Below are positions 7,281 to 13,746 of a stretch of 15,612 bases of DNA, piece after piece; position 1 is the stretch's first letter, and each line of letters begins with the position of its first letter. Source of the DNA: Deltaproteobacteria bacterium (GTDB lineage: Bacteria > Desulfobacterota > UBA8473); assembly GCA_030623035.1 (NCBI GenBank), contig JAUXFK010000036.1, forward strand, positions 1-15,612. The letters run 5' to 3'. The translations under genes were made by a program, and so were the position numbers. Under the pieces are notes generated by a model, which saw only the letters and a list, made by a program, of their open reading frames with translations, searched no databases and was not told the origin of the DNA.

Positions 7281-8423
7281 ATGGGACCCTTATCAGGTAT
7301 AAAAATAATAGAGATAGCAAGTATCGGCCCTGGACCGTTTTGCGGAATGATGCTTTCCGATATGGGAGCAGAAGTCATCCGTGTTGACCGGGTTGCTAAC
7401 CATGCTGGGCTTACTGTACAGAAAGATGTACTCTCAAGAGGAAGACGATCTATTGCAGTGGACCTAAAGAAAGCTGAAGGTGTACAAGTAGTCCTAAAGA
7501 TGTGCGAAAAAGCCGATGCCCTGTTTGAGGGTTTTCGTCCTGGGGTTACAGAAAGATTGGGGATTGGCCCTGAAGATTGTATGGCACGCAACCCAAGACT
7601 TGTCTACGGTCGTATGACGGGTTGGGGGCAGGAAGGCCCTTTAGCATTGTCAGCTGGTCACGATATTAATTATATTTCTCTATCAGGCGCACTTCACGCG
7701 ATCGGCAGGAAGGATCAACGACCGGTTCCTCCGCTCAATCTGGTCGGCGATTTTGGAGGTGGAGGCATGCTGCTGGCGTTTGGACTTGTATGCGGGCTAT
7801 TGGAATCTATAAAATCCGGCAAGGGCCAGGTTGTAGACGCCGCTATGGTTGACGGCTCAGCGGTTCTCATGTCTATGTTCTTCACCTTTAAAGAGATGGG
7901 ACAGTTTACAGAGAAACGCGGAACCAACATGCTGGATAGTGGTGCTCACTTCTATGATACATATGAAACCAAAGATGGAAAATATATTTCTATTGGTGCG
8001 ATCGAGCCTCAATTCTATGCCTTGCTGATTGAGAAGGCGAACCTTGATGCGAATCTCTTTGCATCACAGATGGACCCAGCGAAATGGCCGGCACTGAAAG
8101 AAGAGTTGAAGCGTGTTTTCTCGACTAAAACACAAGATGAATGGTGCGACATTATGGAAGGATCAGACGTTTGTTTTGCACCAGTCTTATCGATTCTTGA
8201 GGCGCCTGACCATCCGCATAACAAAGCTAGAAAGACCTTTGTGGAGGTTGAAGACGTTATCCAACCTGCTCCAGCACCGCGATTTAGTCGAACTGCACCA
8301 GAAATCAGCCATGGGCCGCGTAACGCTGGCGAGGATACGGTCTCTGTATTGTCCGATTGGGGCTTTGCAAAAGATGAAATTAGCATACTTCAAAAAAATG
8401 GTGCAATTGCAAGCATAAGATAA
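7281..8423 (+). CDS. Alpha-methylacyl-CoA racemase-like CoA-transferase family III (CaiB/BaiF) protein
   Basis: 380 residues. The opening (IKIIEIASIGPGPFCGMML followed by DMGAEVIRVDR) is characteristic of the AMACR branch. The residues known to drive racemisation in the mycobacterial enzyme are all present at matching positions: H127 and D128 in AGHDINY, D157 in GDFGGGG and E242 in IEPQF. The Asp expected in a CoA-transferase of this family is therefore used here in a racemase context. The enzyme would invert the alpha-methyl centre of 2-methylacyl-CoA esters, allowing beta-oxidation of branched chains; the physiological substrate is unknown. GGAGG about ten bases before the ATG supports the start. 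It follows a 240-base gap with a repeat and a small palindrome. A general family III CoA-transferase is the alternative, less likely because of the triad. Confidence 0.9.
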   Translation: MGPLSGIKIIEIASIGPGPFCGMMLSDMGAEVIRVDRVANHAGLTVQKDVLSRGRRSIAVDLKKAEGVQVVLKMCEKADALFEGFRPGVTERLGIGPEDCMARNPRLVYGRMTGWGQEGPLALSAGHDINYISLSGALHAIGRKDQRPVPPLNLVGDFGGGGMLLAFGLVCGLLESIKSGKGQVVDAAMVDGSAVLMSMFFTFKEMGQFTEKRGTNMLDSGAHFYDTYETKDGKYISIGAIEPQFYALLIEKANLDANLFASQMDPAKWPALKEELKRVFSTKTQDEWCDIMEGSDVCFAPVLSILEAPDHPHNKARKTFVEVEDVIQPAPAPRFSRTAPEISHGPRNAGEDTVSVLSDWGFAKDEISILQKNGAIASIR

Positions 8424-8524
8424 TCCTCTTTAAAACCAACTTCATTAAAAAGCGACTTTTAGATGGACAGAGAGGATAAAGTGTGGGTGCATCTTCTTTT
8501 ATTCATAAGAATTATACCTTTGCC

Positions 8525-8553
8525 TTGACAATAGAGTAATGATTTGATATTAT
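8525..8553 (+). promoter_or_regulatory. Near-consensus sigma70 promoter for the TPR gene
   Basis: Perfect TTGACA (8525-8530), 17-base spacer and TATTAT (8548-8553), the best promoter match I found in the window. Start of transcription would be near 8560, about 260 bases before the TPR ATG, and the leader would open with repeat B. Confidence 0.75.
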
Positions 8554-8565
8554 TTAATAGAATAT

Positions 8566-8635
8566 GGTAATTGTTTGGCCATATTGAGAAGTAATCAAGG
8601 TTTTATGATTTGAGCAAACACTTACAAAAAGTGTA
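8566..8635 (+). repeat. Intergenic GTTTAGCC repeat, copy B (diverged)
   Basis: GGTAATTGTTTGGCCATATT then TTTTATGATTTGAGCAAACA and a GTGTAAT tail, collinear with copy A but with several substitutions. The arms TGTTTGGCC and GAGCAAACA still pair over most positions, so the hairpin is kept while the sequence has drifted. It would be at the very 5' end of the TPR transcript. Confidence 0.75.
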
Positions 8636-8639
8636 ATTA

Positions 8640-8820
8640 AGATAAGCATTTTCAAGTGTTTGAGACCCGTTGGGCGAGTTTAAGGAAATGCCTGGAGCAA
8701 GTCCTAGATGGGTTAAAAACCTGCTAAAGAGAGCGGAAAAGGGGATTTTTCAGTGTGAACTAATTAAGCTGCTAAATCTAGAGTTTCATCGAAACTTTTC
8801 TTTTGTAAGGGGATAATAAA
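8640..8820 (+). other. Possibly structured leader of the TPR gene
   Basis: No open frame. ACCC (near 8666) can pair with GGGT near 8710, enclosing GGGC/GCCT and AGGA/TCCT pairings, and a compact hairpin AGTTTC-ATC-GAAACT (8782-8796) followed by TTTTCTTTT lies just before the ribosome binding site (AAGGGGA, 8807-8813). This could be an attenuator-like arrangement or another dispersed repeat; it matches no riboswitch class I can name. Confidence 0.3.
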
Positions 8821-9729
8821 ATGAAGAAGACAAAAGCCGCCAAAGAATGGTTTAAAGAAGGATACTTGAGTAACACTATGGAACCAGGATCTGATGAGGC
8901 CATAAAGGCTTACAAAAAGAGTATAGAACTTGATGATACCTTTGCAGAAGCCTATGTAAATCTGGGTTTTATTTATTTACAGAAGGAATCTTATGAGAAA
9001 GCAGTAGAGTGTTTTAGTAAAGTGGTCGAGTTGGAACCCAACAACCCTGAAGCGTATAATAATCTTGGATATTCCTATGAAAAACTAGATCGACTTGGTA
9101 GCGCCAAACAAATGTATGAAAAGGCACTAAAGCTGAATCCTCGAAATTTAGAGGCTCTTATTGATCTTGCACATGTAGCGGAATTAAGAGGAGAATATAG
9201 AGCTGCTGTTGAGCATTACAATAAAGCAATAGAGATGGACCCCAAGGCTACGGCTCCCCTCTTCTGTCTGGCTGTTCTATATGATAGGTACGATATGTTT
9301 GATGAGGCAATGGAATATTATCAACGAGTTTTGAAATTAGACCCGAATTATATAAAGGCCATCTTCAATCTGGGGAATCTTTATGCGATTCACGATGGTT
9401 CTTACAAAGATGCTATTGGAGCCTTTAAACAGGTAATAAAGTTGAATCCTGATAATGCTGAGGCATGGAATAATCTGGGGTCTATTTATGAAGAGATGAA
9501 AAAATATAAAGAGGCTGCTTTTGCTTATCAAAAATCCCTTTCTCTGAATTCTTTCCAGGAAGAGGCCCATTTTAATCTGGCTCAAATAGAATATCTTAAG
9601 TATCAATCAGGGCCTGATAAATCAAAGAAAGAGAAGGTTATGCAAAGGCTAAACTTTGTTCTGTCCCTTAATCCGAGACACAAAATGGCCTCTCAACTTA
9701 TAAAGAAATTGAAAAGACAAAAGTCTTAG
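8821..9729 (+). CDS. Tetratricopeptide repeat protein
   Basis: 302 residues made almost wholly of TPR units of 34 residues: about 42-75, 76-109, 110-143, 144-177, 178-212 (one residue too long, with the insertion HDGS), 213-246 and a degenerate unit to about 288, after an incomplete first unit at 8-41. Repeated features such as AYVNLGFIY, AYNNLGYSY and AWNNLGSIY with LDP/LNP turns are clear. There is no signal peptide or membrane segment, so it should be a cytoplasmic scaffold; the ligand is unknown. Basic C-terminal tail KKLKRQKS. AAGGGGA eight bases before the ATG fixes the start. It ends 51 bases from the convergent ATPase gene, so it is a single-gene unit behind the promoter at 8525. Confidence 0.92.
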   Translation: MKKTKAAKEWFKEGYLSNTMEPGSDEAIKAYKKSIELDDTFAEAYVNLGFIYLQKESYEKAVECFSKVVELEPNNPEAYNNLGYSYEKLDRLGSAKQMYEKALKLNPRNLEALIDLAHVAELRGEYRAAVEHYNKAIEMDPKATAPLFCLAVLYDRYDMFDEAMEYYQRVLKLDPNYIKAIFNLGNLYAIHDGSYKDAIGAFKQVIKLNPDNAEAWNNLGSIYEEMKKYKEAAFAYQKSLSLNSFQEEAHFNLAQIEYLKYQSGPDKSKKEKVMQRLNFVLSLNPRHKMASQLIKKLKRQKS

Positions 9730-9738
9730 AATCCTCGC

Positions 9739-9769
9739 CTTCCCTGACCTTGAACAGAATTGGTCATTT
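9739..9769. repeat. Short dispersed repeat, copy 2 of 2
   Basis: Same 31-base block as at 789-819 (26 of 31 identical). Here it fills the gap between two convergent genes, and TGACC/GGTCA inside it can form a short hairpin, but there is no T run, so I do not call it a terminator. Confidence 0.55.
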
Positions 9770-9780
9770 CTGGATGGATA

Positions 9781-11292
9781 CTAGATAGCTTCGATTTCTT
9801 TTTCCATCTTATGTAAGATTAAATCCCTGATGTCACTCCAAATAGTAACTGGATCAGCTACAGATGTAGGCTTTAATTGTGGATATTTTTTTAGGGTCTG
9901 AGCAGCTAAAACCCCCGCCAATTTAAAACGGTGTTCCTTAGTAGACGATTTAGCCTGCTTGATTATGTAGGGGGGAATATTTAACCTGCTTATCTTAAAT
10001 TTACCAATTTTTGTCGTTGTATCACCCATTGCTGAGGCAACGAGCTTTTCGGATGGTTTTGCTGTATCTATTTTCGGTTCTTCCCTTATCGGAACAATCT
10101 TTTTTTCTTCGGATACTTCTGAAGCTGCTATCTCCGATTCCTCCTGTCTCTCTTGCGGTATTTCCATTAAAGGGGTAACCTTTTCCTCTTCTACTTCCTC
10201 CTCTTCTGCTTCCTCTTCCATGGCCACTTCTTGAATGAGTTCTTCTGCCTCTATCTTTCCTTCTGCCAAGGAGGCAAGTTCCTCAAGTTCGGATTCTTCC
10301 GGATCAGCTTCTTGCGAGTATTCTTCGATCTCTATATTTTCTCCTTCCATGGAGGCAACTTCCTCAAGCTTTGCTTCTTCTAATGCCTCTTCTTGTATTA
10401 CTTCCTCTTCCCGGATAGCCTCTTCTTCAATATGCCTTATTCTGGGTTTTCTTTTCTGTGTGGAAGGCCCTGTTAATCTTTGAAACCTTGACCCGATCTG
10501 CTTTACCACATCCCCTGTTATTTCTTTAAACTCATTAGTTTCGCCTGCTTTTAGACACAGTTTGCATATCTTGTTAACAAGACGCGGTACTCCAAACTCG
10601 GAATACTCCCATAAATTTTCAATAGCATCGTCAGTAAAGATTTTTTTCGATACACCAGCATGCTTGATACGTGTCTCAATGTACTCTGTTAGCATCTCAA
10701 CGGATTGTAACTTGTCAATCCGATTATAGGTTCCGATCCTCTGAAATAGATTCGCGTGCTTTGGATGCTCTAATCTTCGAGCCAATTCCAACTGTCCAGA
10801 AAGAACAATAGTGAACAGATTTCTATTGTCTTCCTGCATATTTGTAAGCAGCCTTAAACTCTCCAGGTTAGCAGGAGCAATGGCATTCGCTTCATCAATG
10901 AATATAAGAATTCTCTTACCTTCATCTACAGTTTCAAATAAGAGATTATTAAATATCTCTAATAGCTCAACCCTTCGTTTTACTTCACATTGCTTACCGG
11001 TCAATTGACCGATCATCTCTCTTAAAAGCTGGATAAAAGAAATATCTGGATTCGTTATAAGGGCTATTTTATATTTTTCTTGCTCTAAAGAATCGAGTAT
11101 AATTCTCAATGACAGGGTCTTGCCCATACCTACATCACCTACAATTACTGCCAGACATTCATCACCTTCTTCTATTGCAAAAAGGGTTTCTGCTATGGCA
11201 TTCTCTACTGATGCTTGAAACTCAACGTACATAGTCGGATCAGGGACATTATCGAAAGGCGGTTTTTCAAGACCCCAATATTGATAGTACAT
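9781..11292 (-). CDS. ExeA-like AAA ATPase with long acidic repeat region
   Basis: 503 residues. The N-terminus MYYQYWGLEKPPFDNVPD is typical of the ExeA/GspA-like (AAA_22) ATPases. Walker A GDVGMGKT (52-59), Walker B ILIFIDEA (128-135) and a sensor-like VLSGQ (164-168) are intact, and the ATPase portion ends near 273. Residues 287-372 are strongly Glu-rich and contain an imperfect tandem duplication (306-333 and 334-360). A separate C-terminal block (about 428-503, LNIPPYIIKQAK to the end) looks folded but I do not recognise it. No signal peptide or membrane helix, unlike classical ExeA. The start has AAGGAGAGG six bases upstream. It follows the HTH gene by 83 bases in the same direction. 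No ExeB, type II secretion, exosortase or TniA-type gene is nearby, so the client process is unknown. Confidence 0.88.
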   Translation of the reverse strand: MYYQYWGLEKPPFDNVPDPTMYVEFQASVENAIAETLFAIEEGDECLAVIVGDVGMGKTLSLRIILDSLEQEKYKIALITNPDISFIQLLREMIGQLTGKQCEVKRRVELLEIFNNLLFETVDEGKRILIFIDEANAIAPANLESLRLLTNMQEDNRNLFTIVLSGQLELARRLEHPKHANLFQRIGTYNRIDKLQSVEMLTEYIETRIKHAGVSKKIFTDDAIENLWEYSEFGVPRLVNKICKLCLKAGETNEFKEITGDVVKQIGSRFQRLTGPSTQKRKPRIRHIEEEAIREEEVIQEEALEEAKLEEVASMEGENIEIEEYSQEADPEESELEELASLAEGKIEAEELIQEVAMEEEAEEEEVEEEKVTPLMEIPQERQEESEIAASEVSEEKKIVPIREEPKIDTAKPSEKLVASAMGDTTTKIGKFKISRLNIPPYIIKQAKSSTKEHRFKLAGVLAAQTLKKYPQLKPTSVADPVTIWSDIRDLILHKMEKEIEAI

Positions 11293-11375
11293 TCGATTCC
11301 TCTCCTTAAATCTAAAAGGTTCTATCAGACTTTCTTTTTATCTAGCTTTTATATTTTACTATAAATTTTCAATTC

Positions 11376-11897
11376 CTAAACTTTACTCTTGTTTAGATAC
11401 TCAAGAACATCTTCCAAAGAAAAACGTCTAAGATTCCCAATCTTATAACTCTTTATAACCTTTTTCTTGACTAGATTAAATAATAGACTTTTGCTGATTT
11501 GCAACATTTCGCATACACCTTTGGAGTCAAGCATTCTTGCCATATATAGGGGTTCAAAATGGAAATTGAAGAAAACCCCGCCATCTTCCTTTTGTTCCAA
11601 GTTCAACTTAACTCCAAAATCACTCTCATTTAATATTTCCTGTATAGAGGTTATTGACTGGACATTACCGGATTGCTCAGGTGTTAATTCGAGAGAAAAT
11701 GACTTTTCTTCTTGCCCTGTGACCTCTTCAAAGATAGGATCTGCCTTTCTTTTGGCGATGTCATTATCGGTCTCTGTATGAAGTGGAATTTCAGGTTTTT
11801 CCCTATCCTGCAATACCACTTCTTCGATACTGTTGTTCGTATCTTGCCCAACCTTTTTGTCTCTTTTCCGTCTTTTTACAATGCAAATCTTTTCCAT
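11376..11897 (-). CDS. Excisionase-type (HTH_17) DNA-binding protein
   Basis: 173 residues. The C-terminal 50 residues (about 122-171, MLDSKGVCEMLQISKSLLF to YLNKS) form a MerR/excisionase-like winged helix-turn-helix with the usual ending of basic wing (YKIGNLRRF) and EDVLEYL helix. The N-terminal 60 residues are basic then charged and probably disordered; residues 66-116 (LELTPEQS to NFHFEP) may be a small folded unit I do not recognise. GGGAG five bases before the ATG supports the start. It is the first gene of a two-gene unit with the ExeA-like ATPase. The function could be autoregulation, or recruiting the ATPase to DNA; true phage excisionase is unlikely because no integrase is present. 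Confidence 0.82.
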   Translation of the reverse strand: MEKICIVKRRKRDKKVGQDTNNSIEEVVLQDREKPEIPLHTETDNDIAKRKADPIFEEVTGQEEKSFSLELTPEQSGNVQSITSIQEILNESDFGVKLNLEQKEDGGVFFNFHFEPLYMARMLDSKGVCEMLQISKSLLFNLVKKKVIKSYKIGNLRRFSLEDVLEYLNKSKV

Positions 11898-12022
11898 AAT
11901 GCTCCCAAACTAAAAAATGTTATAAGAAAAAGGAGTGCCTTTTTTGTTAATAATGGAAAGCTGAAACAATTCAATCCTGCTGGAATTTCTAAGTTCTGTT
12001 AAAATGTATTTATATAAACTAT

Positions 12023-12037
12023 AAAAGTTATACTTTT
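12023..12037. promoter_or_regulatory. 15-base palindrome at the predicted transcription start of the HTH gene
   Basis: AAAAGT-TAT-ACTTTT, perfect six-base arms, 11 to 25 bases downstream of the -10 box on the minus strand. That position suits a repressor site, possibly for the HTH protein itself. AT-rich chance occurrence cannot be excluded. Confidence 0.35.
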
Positions 12038-12047
12038 TATCGGCTAT

Positions 12048-12076
12048 TTCATATCTTAACTTTACTGAAATGTCAA
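12048..12076 (-). promoter_or_regulatory. Sigma70-type promoter for the HTH-ATPase unit
   Basis: On the minus strand: TTGACA (12076-12071), 17-base spacer, TATGAA (12053-12048). Perfect -35 and a four-of-six -10. It would give a leader of about 145 bases before the ATG at 11897. Confidence 0.6.
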
Positions 12077-12143
12077 CAATATTTGTAATTTTAATAAATT
12101 TTAGCAAATCTGAGCAAAAAGAAGCAATAATATCTTTATATCT

Positions 12144-12434
12144 TTATTTGTTGCCTATATGATATCGTGCTTTATTCCTTTTGCAATAGATTCTCTTAAG
12201 TACAGATATACTTTCAATGACTATCCATATTTCCAGAATAAAGACCACCGTTCCTACAAAGAATAGTAACCGGTTATTATTGTTGACAGAGCTTCTTAGG
12301 TTTATTATCTGAGCCCAGCCTGTCATAAATACCACAAAGACCATTAGAATGATTGTATATACCAGGTGGGTTCTTTTATAGGCCAGGTAGAGGGTTATAA
12401 CGAGAAGAACCATGCCTGCCAAAATCTGGTTCAT
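12144..12434 (-). pseudogene. cstA: C-terminal remnant of carbon starvation protein CstA
   Basis: 96 residues that read NQILAGMVLLVITLYLAYKR followed by further hydrophobic segments (about 25-45 and 58-78) and a basic tail. CstA-type peptide/pyruvate transporters carry a very similar NQLLAALALLVITVYL block near their C-terminus, so roughly the last hundred residues of a protein several times longer are left. The frame is interrupted exactly at the end of the IS630 remnant: the apparent ATG is made from the junction (TA of the insertion site plus TG), and it has no Shine-Dalgarno sequence. The body of cstA is not elsewhere in the window. The remnant still lacks internal stops, so the break may be recent. 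Identification rests on the NQ-LLA motif and topology. Confidence 0.7.
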
Positions 12435-12435
12435 A

Positions 12436-12663
12436 CTAAGTTGCTTTCAAAACTATACTAACTATCCATTCAAAGCCTGCAATACTTTGTGTTCTTTTGT
12501 GATCATTTTCTAAAGTCACAAGGGCATCTACTAAGGTATCTTCAACAGCCTGCATGCCATTGAAAACCAAGTTAGGAAACCACTTCTCCCGAATTTCATC
12601 CCATATGTTCTCCACAGGATTGCATTGAGGTGAATAGGGCGGCTGCCAAATGAGACATATATT
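12436..12663 (-). pseudogene. C-terminal fragment of an IS630-family transposase
   Basis: Translating the minus strand gives 75 residues: LIWQPPYSPQCNPVENIWDE (from 12654), then REKWFPNLVFNG and, further on, a C-terminus ending IVLKAT at the stop 12436-12438. PPYSPQxNPVENIW contains the third acidic residue of the DDE triad and is diagnostic of IS630/Tc1-mariner-type transposases. The N-terminal two thirds, with the other two acidic residues, are missing: an in-frame stop lies at 12664-12666 and unrelated sequence follows. The end of the element next to the stop (ATACTAAGTTGC near 12433-12444) matches the terminal repeat of the MITE at 15484-15612. The element inserted at a TA, as expected for this family. 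Confidence 0.85.
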
Positions 12664-12768
12664 TCAAGGAATCGCCAAGTCAAGTACCTCCGGCATAGCC
12701 GGTATTAGTGAGAAATTGCATACGGTTGATAACGGGGATTGATATATGACCCTATTCGAGTTTAAGCA
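12664..12768. other. Unassigned 105-base junction sequence, probably mobile-element debris
   Basis: Lies between the broken IS630 end and the glycosyltransferase stop. It holds a compact hairpin CCGGC-ATA-GCCGG (12690-12702) and is not part of IS630 as far as I can tell. It may be the end of a second insertion or the product of the deletion that removed the rest of IS630 and cstA. Confidence 0.4.
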
Positions 12769-13746
12769 TCAAGATACTATGCCCCATATTATGCCAAGCC
12801 CCAGTGAGACTGCCCTTATGGAGAGGAGAAAAGGCGAAAGTATACCTACTGCAAGATCCCTTTTTAGGGCCAATTTAGTGAAAGGTAGGGCTGATAATAT
12901 GAATAGTATAAAGAGAAGGACTAAAGGATAAAAGATTAGATTAGGCAACAGCCATGTAAATGGTAGGCATATTAAGAACAACGCCAGAGACACAATTTGA
13001 AGCTTTAAGGTCTGAGGGGTATAGGAGTCTTTCAGCATCTTATTGGGATATCTTTTATAGACTACCATCCTCCAGTATCCCCTCCAAAACTTGTTTCTTG
13101 CATACTTTTTTATGGAATCTGGATGGTTGAGATGGGAAACGACCGCATTTGGGTTGAAGACCATTTTGTATCCCGCCATAGACATCTTATATGAAAGTTC
13201 TGTGTCTTCATTATTTGCTACAGGAAATGATGGATCAAATCCACCAAGTGAAAGAAATATCGATTTTCTGTAGGCTGCTGAATAAGTGTCTACCATGTCT
13301 ATAGCCTCGACCTTTTTTAACATTTCAAATCTTTCTTCAAATTCAATCTGTGCAAATCTCGCAACCAAAGACTTCTGAGAGGTCTTATATGCACCTTTTA
13401 CAGCCATAACCTTTTGGTCATCAAAGTATCTTACCATCTCCTCTATCCAATTATTCTGGGGAACACAATCCGCATCTGTGAAAAGGATAATTTCACTCCT
13501 TGCTTCTCTTGCACCTTTATTTCTGGCTGAAGCCGGTCCCCGGTTTGTTTGCCAAAGATACTTTACAGGGAATTGTTTTACTATGTCTGAAGTTCTGTCT
13601 TTTGAACCATCATCAACGACTATGATCTCATAGTCTTCCTTCTTTACAGACTGCCTGATTAAAGAACTCAGACACCTTTCAATGGTGTGGCTAGCGTTAA
13701 AGACCGGGATTATAACAGTAAAGTACACGTCTTTCATCTCCTTCAA
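12769..13746 (-). CDS. Family 2 glycosyltransferase with C-terminal membrane segments
   Basis: 325 residues from the TTG at 13746. GT-A fold motifs: VIIPVFNASHTIERC (11-25), VVDDGS (43-48), the metal-binding DAD (91-93), RGPASARNKGAR (69-80) and a catalytic-base region NNEDTEL (178-184). Two to three hydrophobic segments (about 250-290 and 298-322) anchor it in the membrane, so it likely adds a sugar from a nucleotide donor to a lipid or polymer at the inner face. The start overlaps the stop of the radical SAM gene as TTGA. AAGGAG occurs right after the TTG, immediately before an ATG (13737) but nine bases before a GTG (13728), so GTG giving VYFTVIIPVFN is a real alternative. Acceptor unknown. 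Cotranscription with the radical SAM gene is very likely. Confidence 0.88.
   Translation of the reverse strand: MKEMKDVYFTVIIPVFNASHTIERCLSSLIRQSVKKEDYEIIVVDDGSKDRTSDIVKQFPVKYLWQTNRGPASARNKGAREARSEIILFTDADCVPQNNWIEEMVRYFDDQKVMAVKGAYKTSQKSLVARFAQIEFEERFEMLKKVEAIDMVDTYSAAYRKSIFLSLGGFDPSFPVANNEDTELSYKMSMAGYKMVFNPNAVVSHLNHPDSIKKYARNKFWRGYWRMVVYKRYPNKMLKDSYTPQTLKLQIVSLALFLICLPFTWLLPNLIFYPLVLLFILFILSALPFTKLALKRDLAVGILSPFLLSIRAVSLGLGIIWGIVS

Noticed and set aside
8640..8820. Known riboswitch (c-di-GMP, cobalamin, TPP, SAM) in the TPR leader
   Set aside because: None of the conserved core sequences of these classes could be found by eye.
9730..9780. Bidirectional terminator between the convergent TPR and ATPase genes
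   Set aside because: Only a five-base pairing and no T run on either strand; listed as a repeat instead.
10235..10483. Serine-rich plus-strand frame
   Set aside because: Antisense of the Glu-rich region of the ATPase; the Ser runs are the complement of GAA/GAG codons.
9781..11897. Transposition (TniB/MuB-like) or phage module for the ATPase and HTH proteins
   Set aside because: No TniA/MuA transposase, integrase or end repeats flank the pair; the only transposase nearby is an unrelated IS630 fragment.
11910..12107. 65-residue minus-strand frame upstream of the HTH gene
   Set aside because: It overlaps the promoter and palindrome of the HTH gene, lacks a Shine-Dalgarno sequence and has no recognisable domain.
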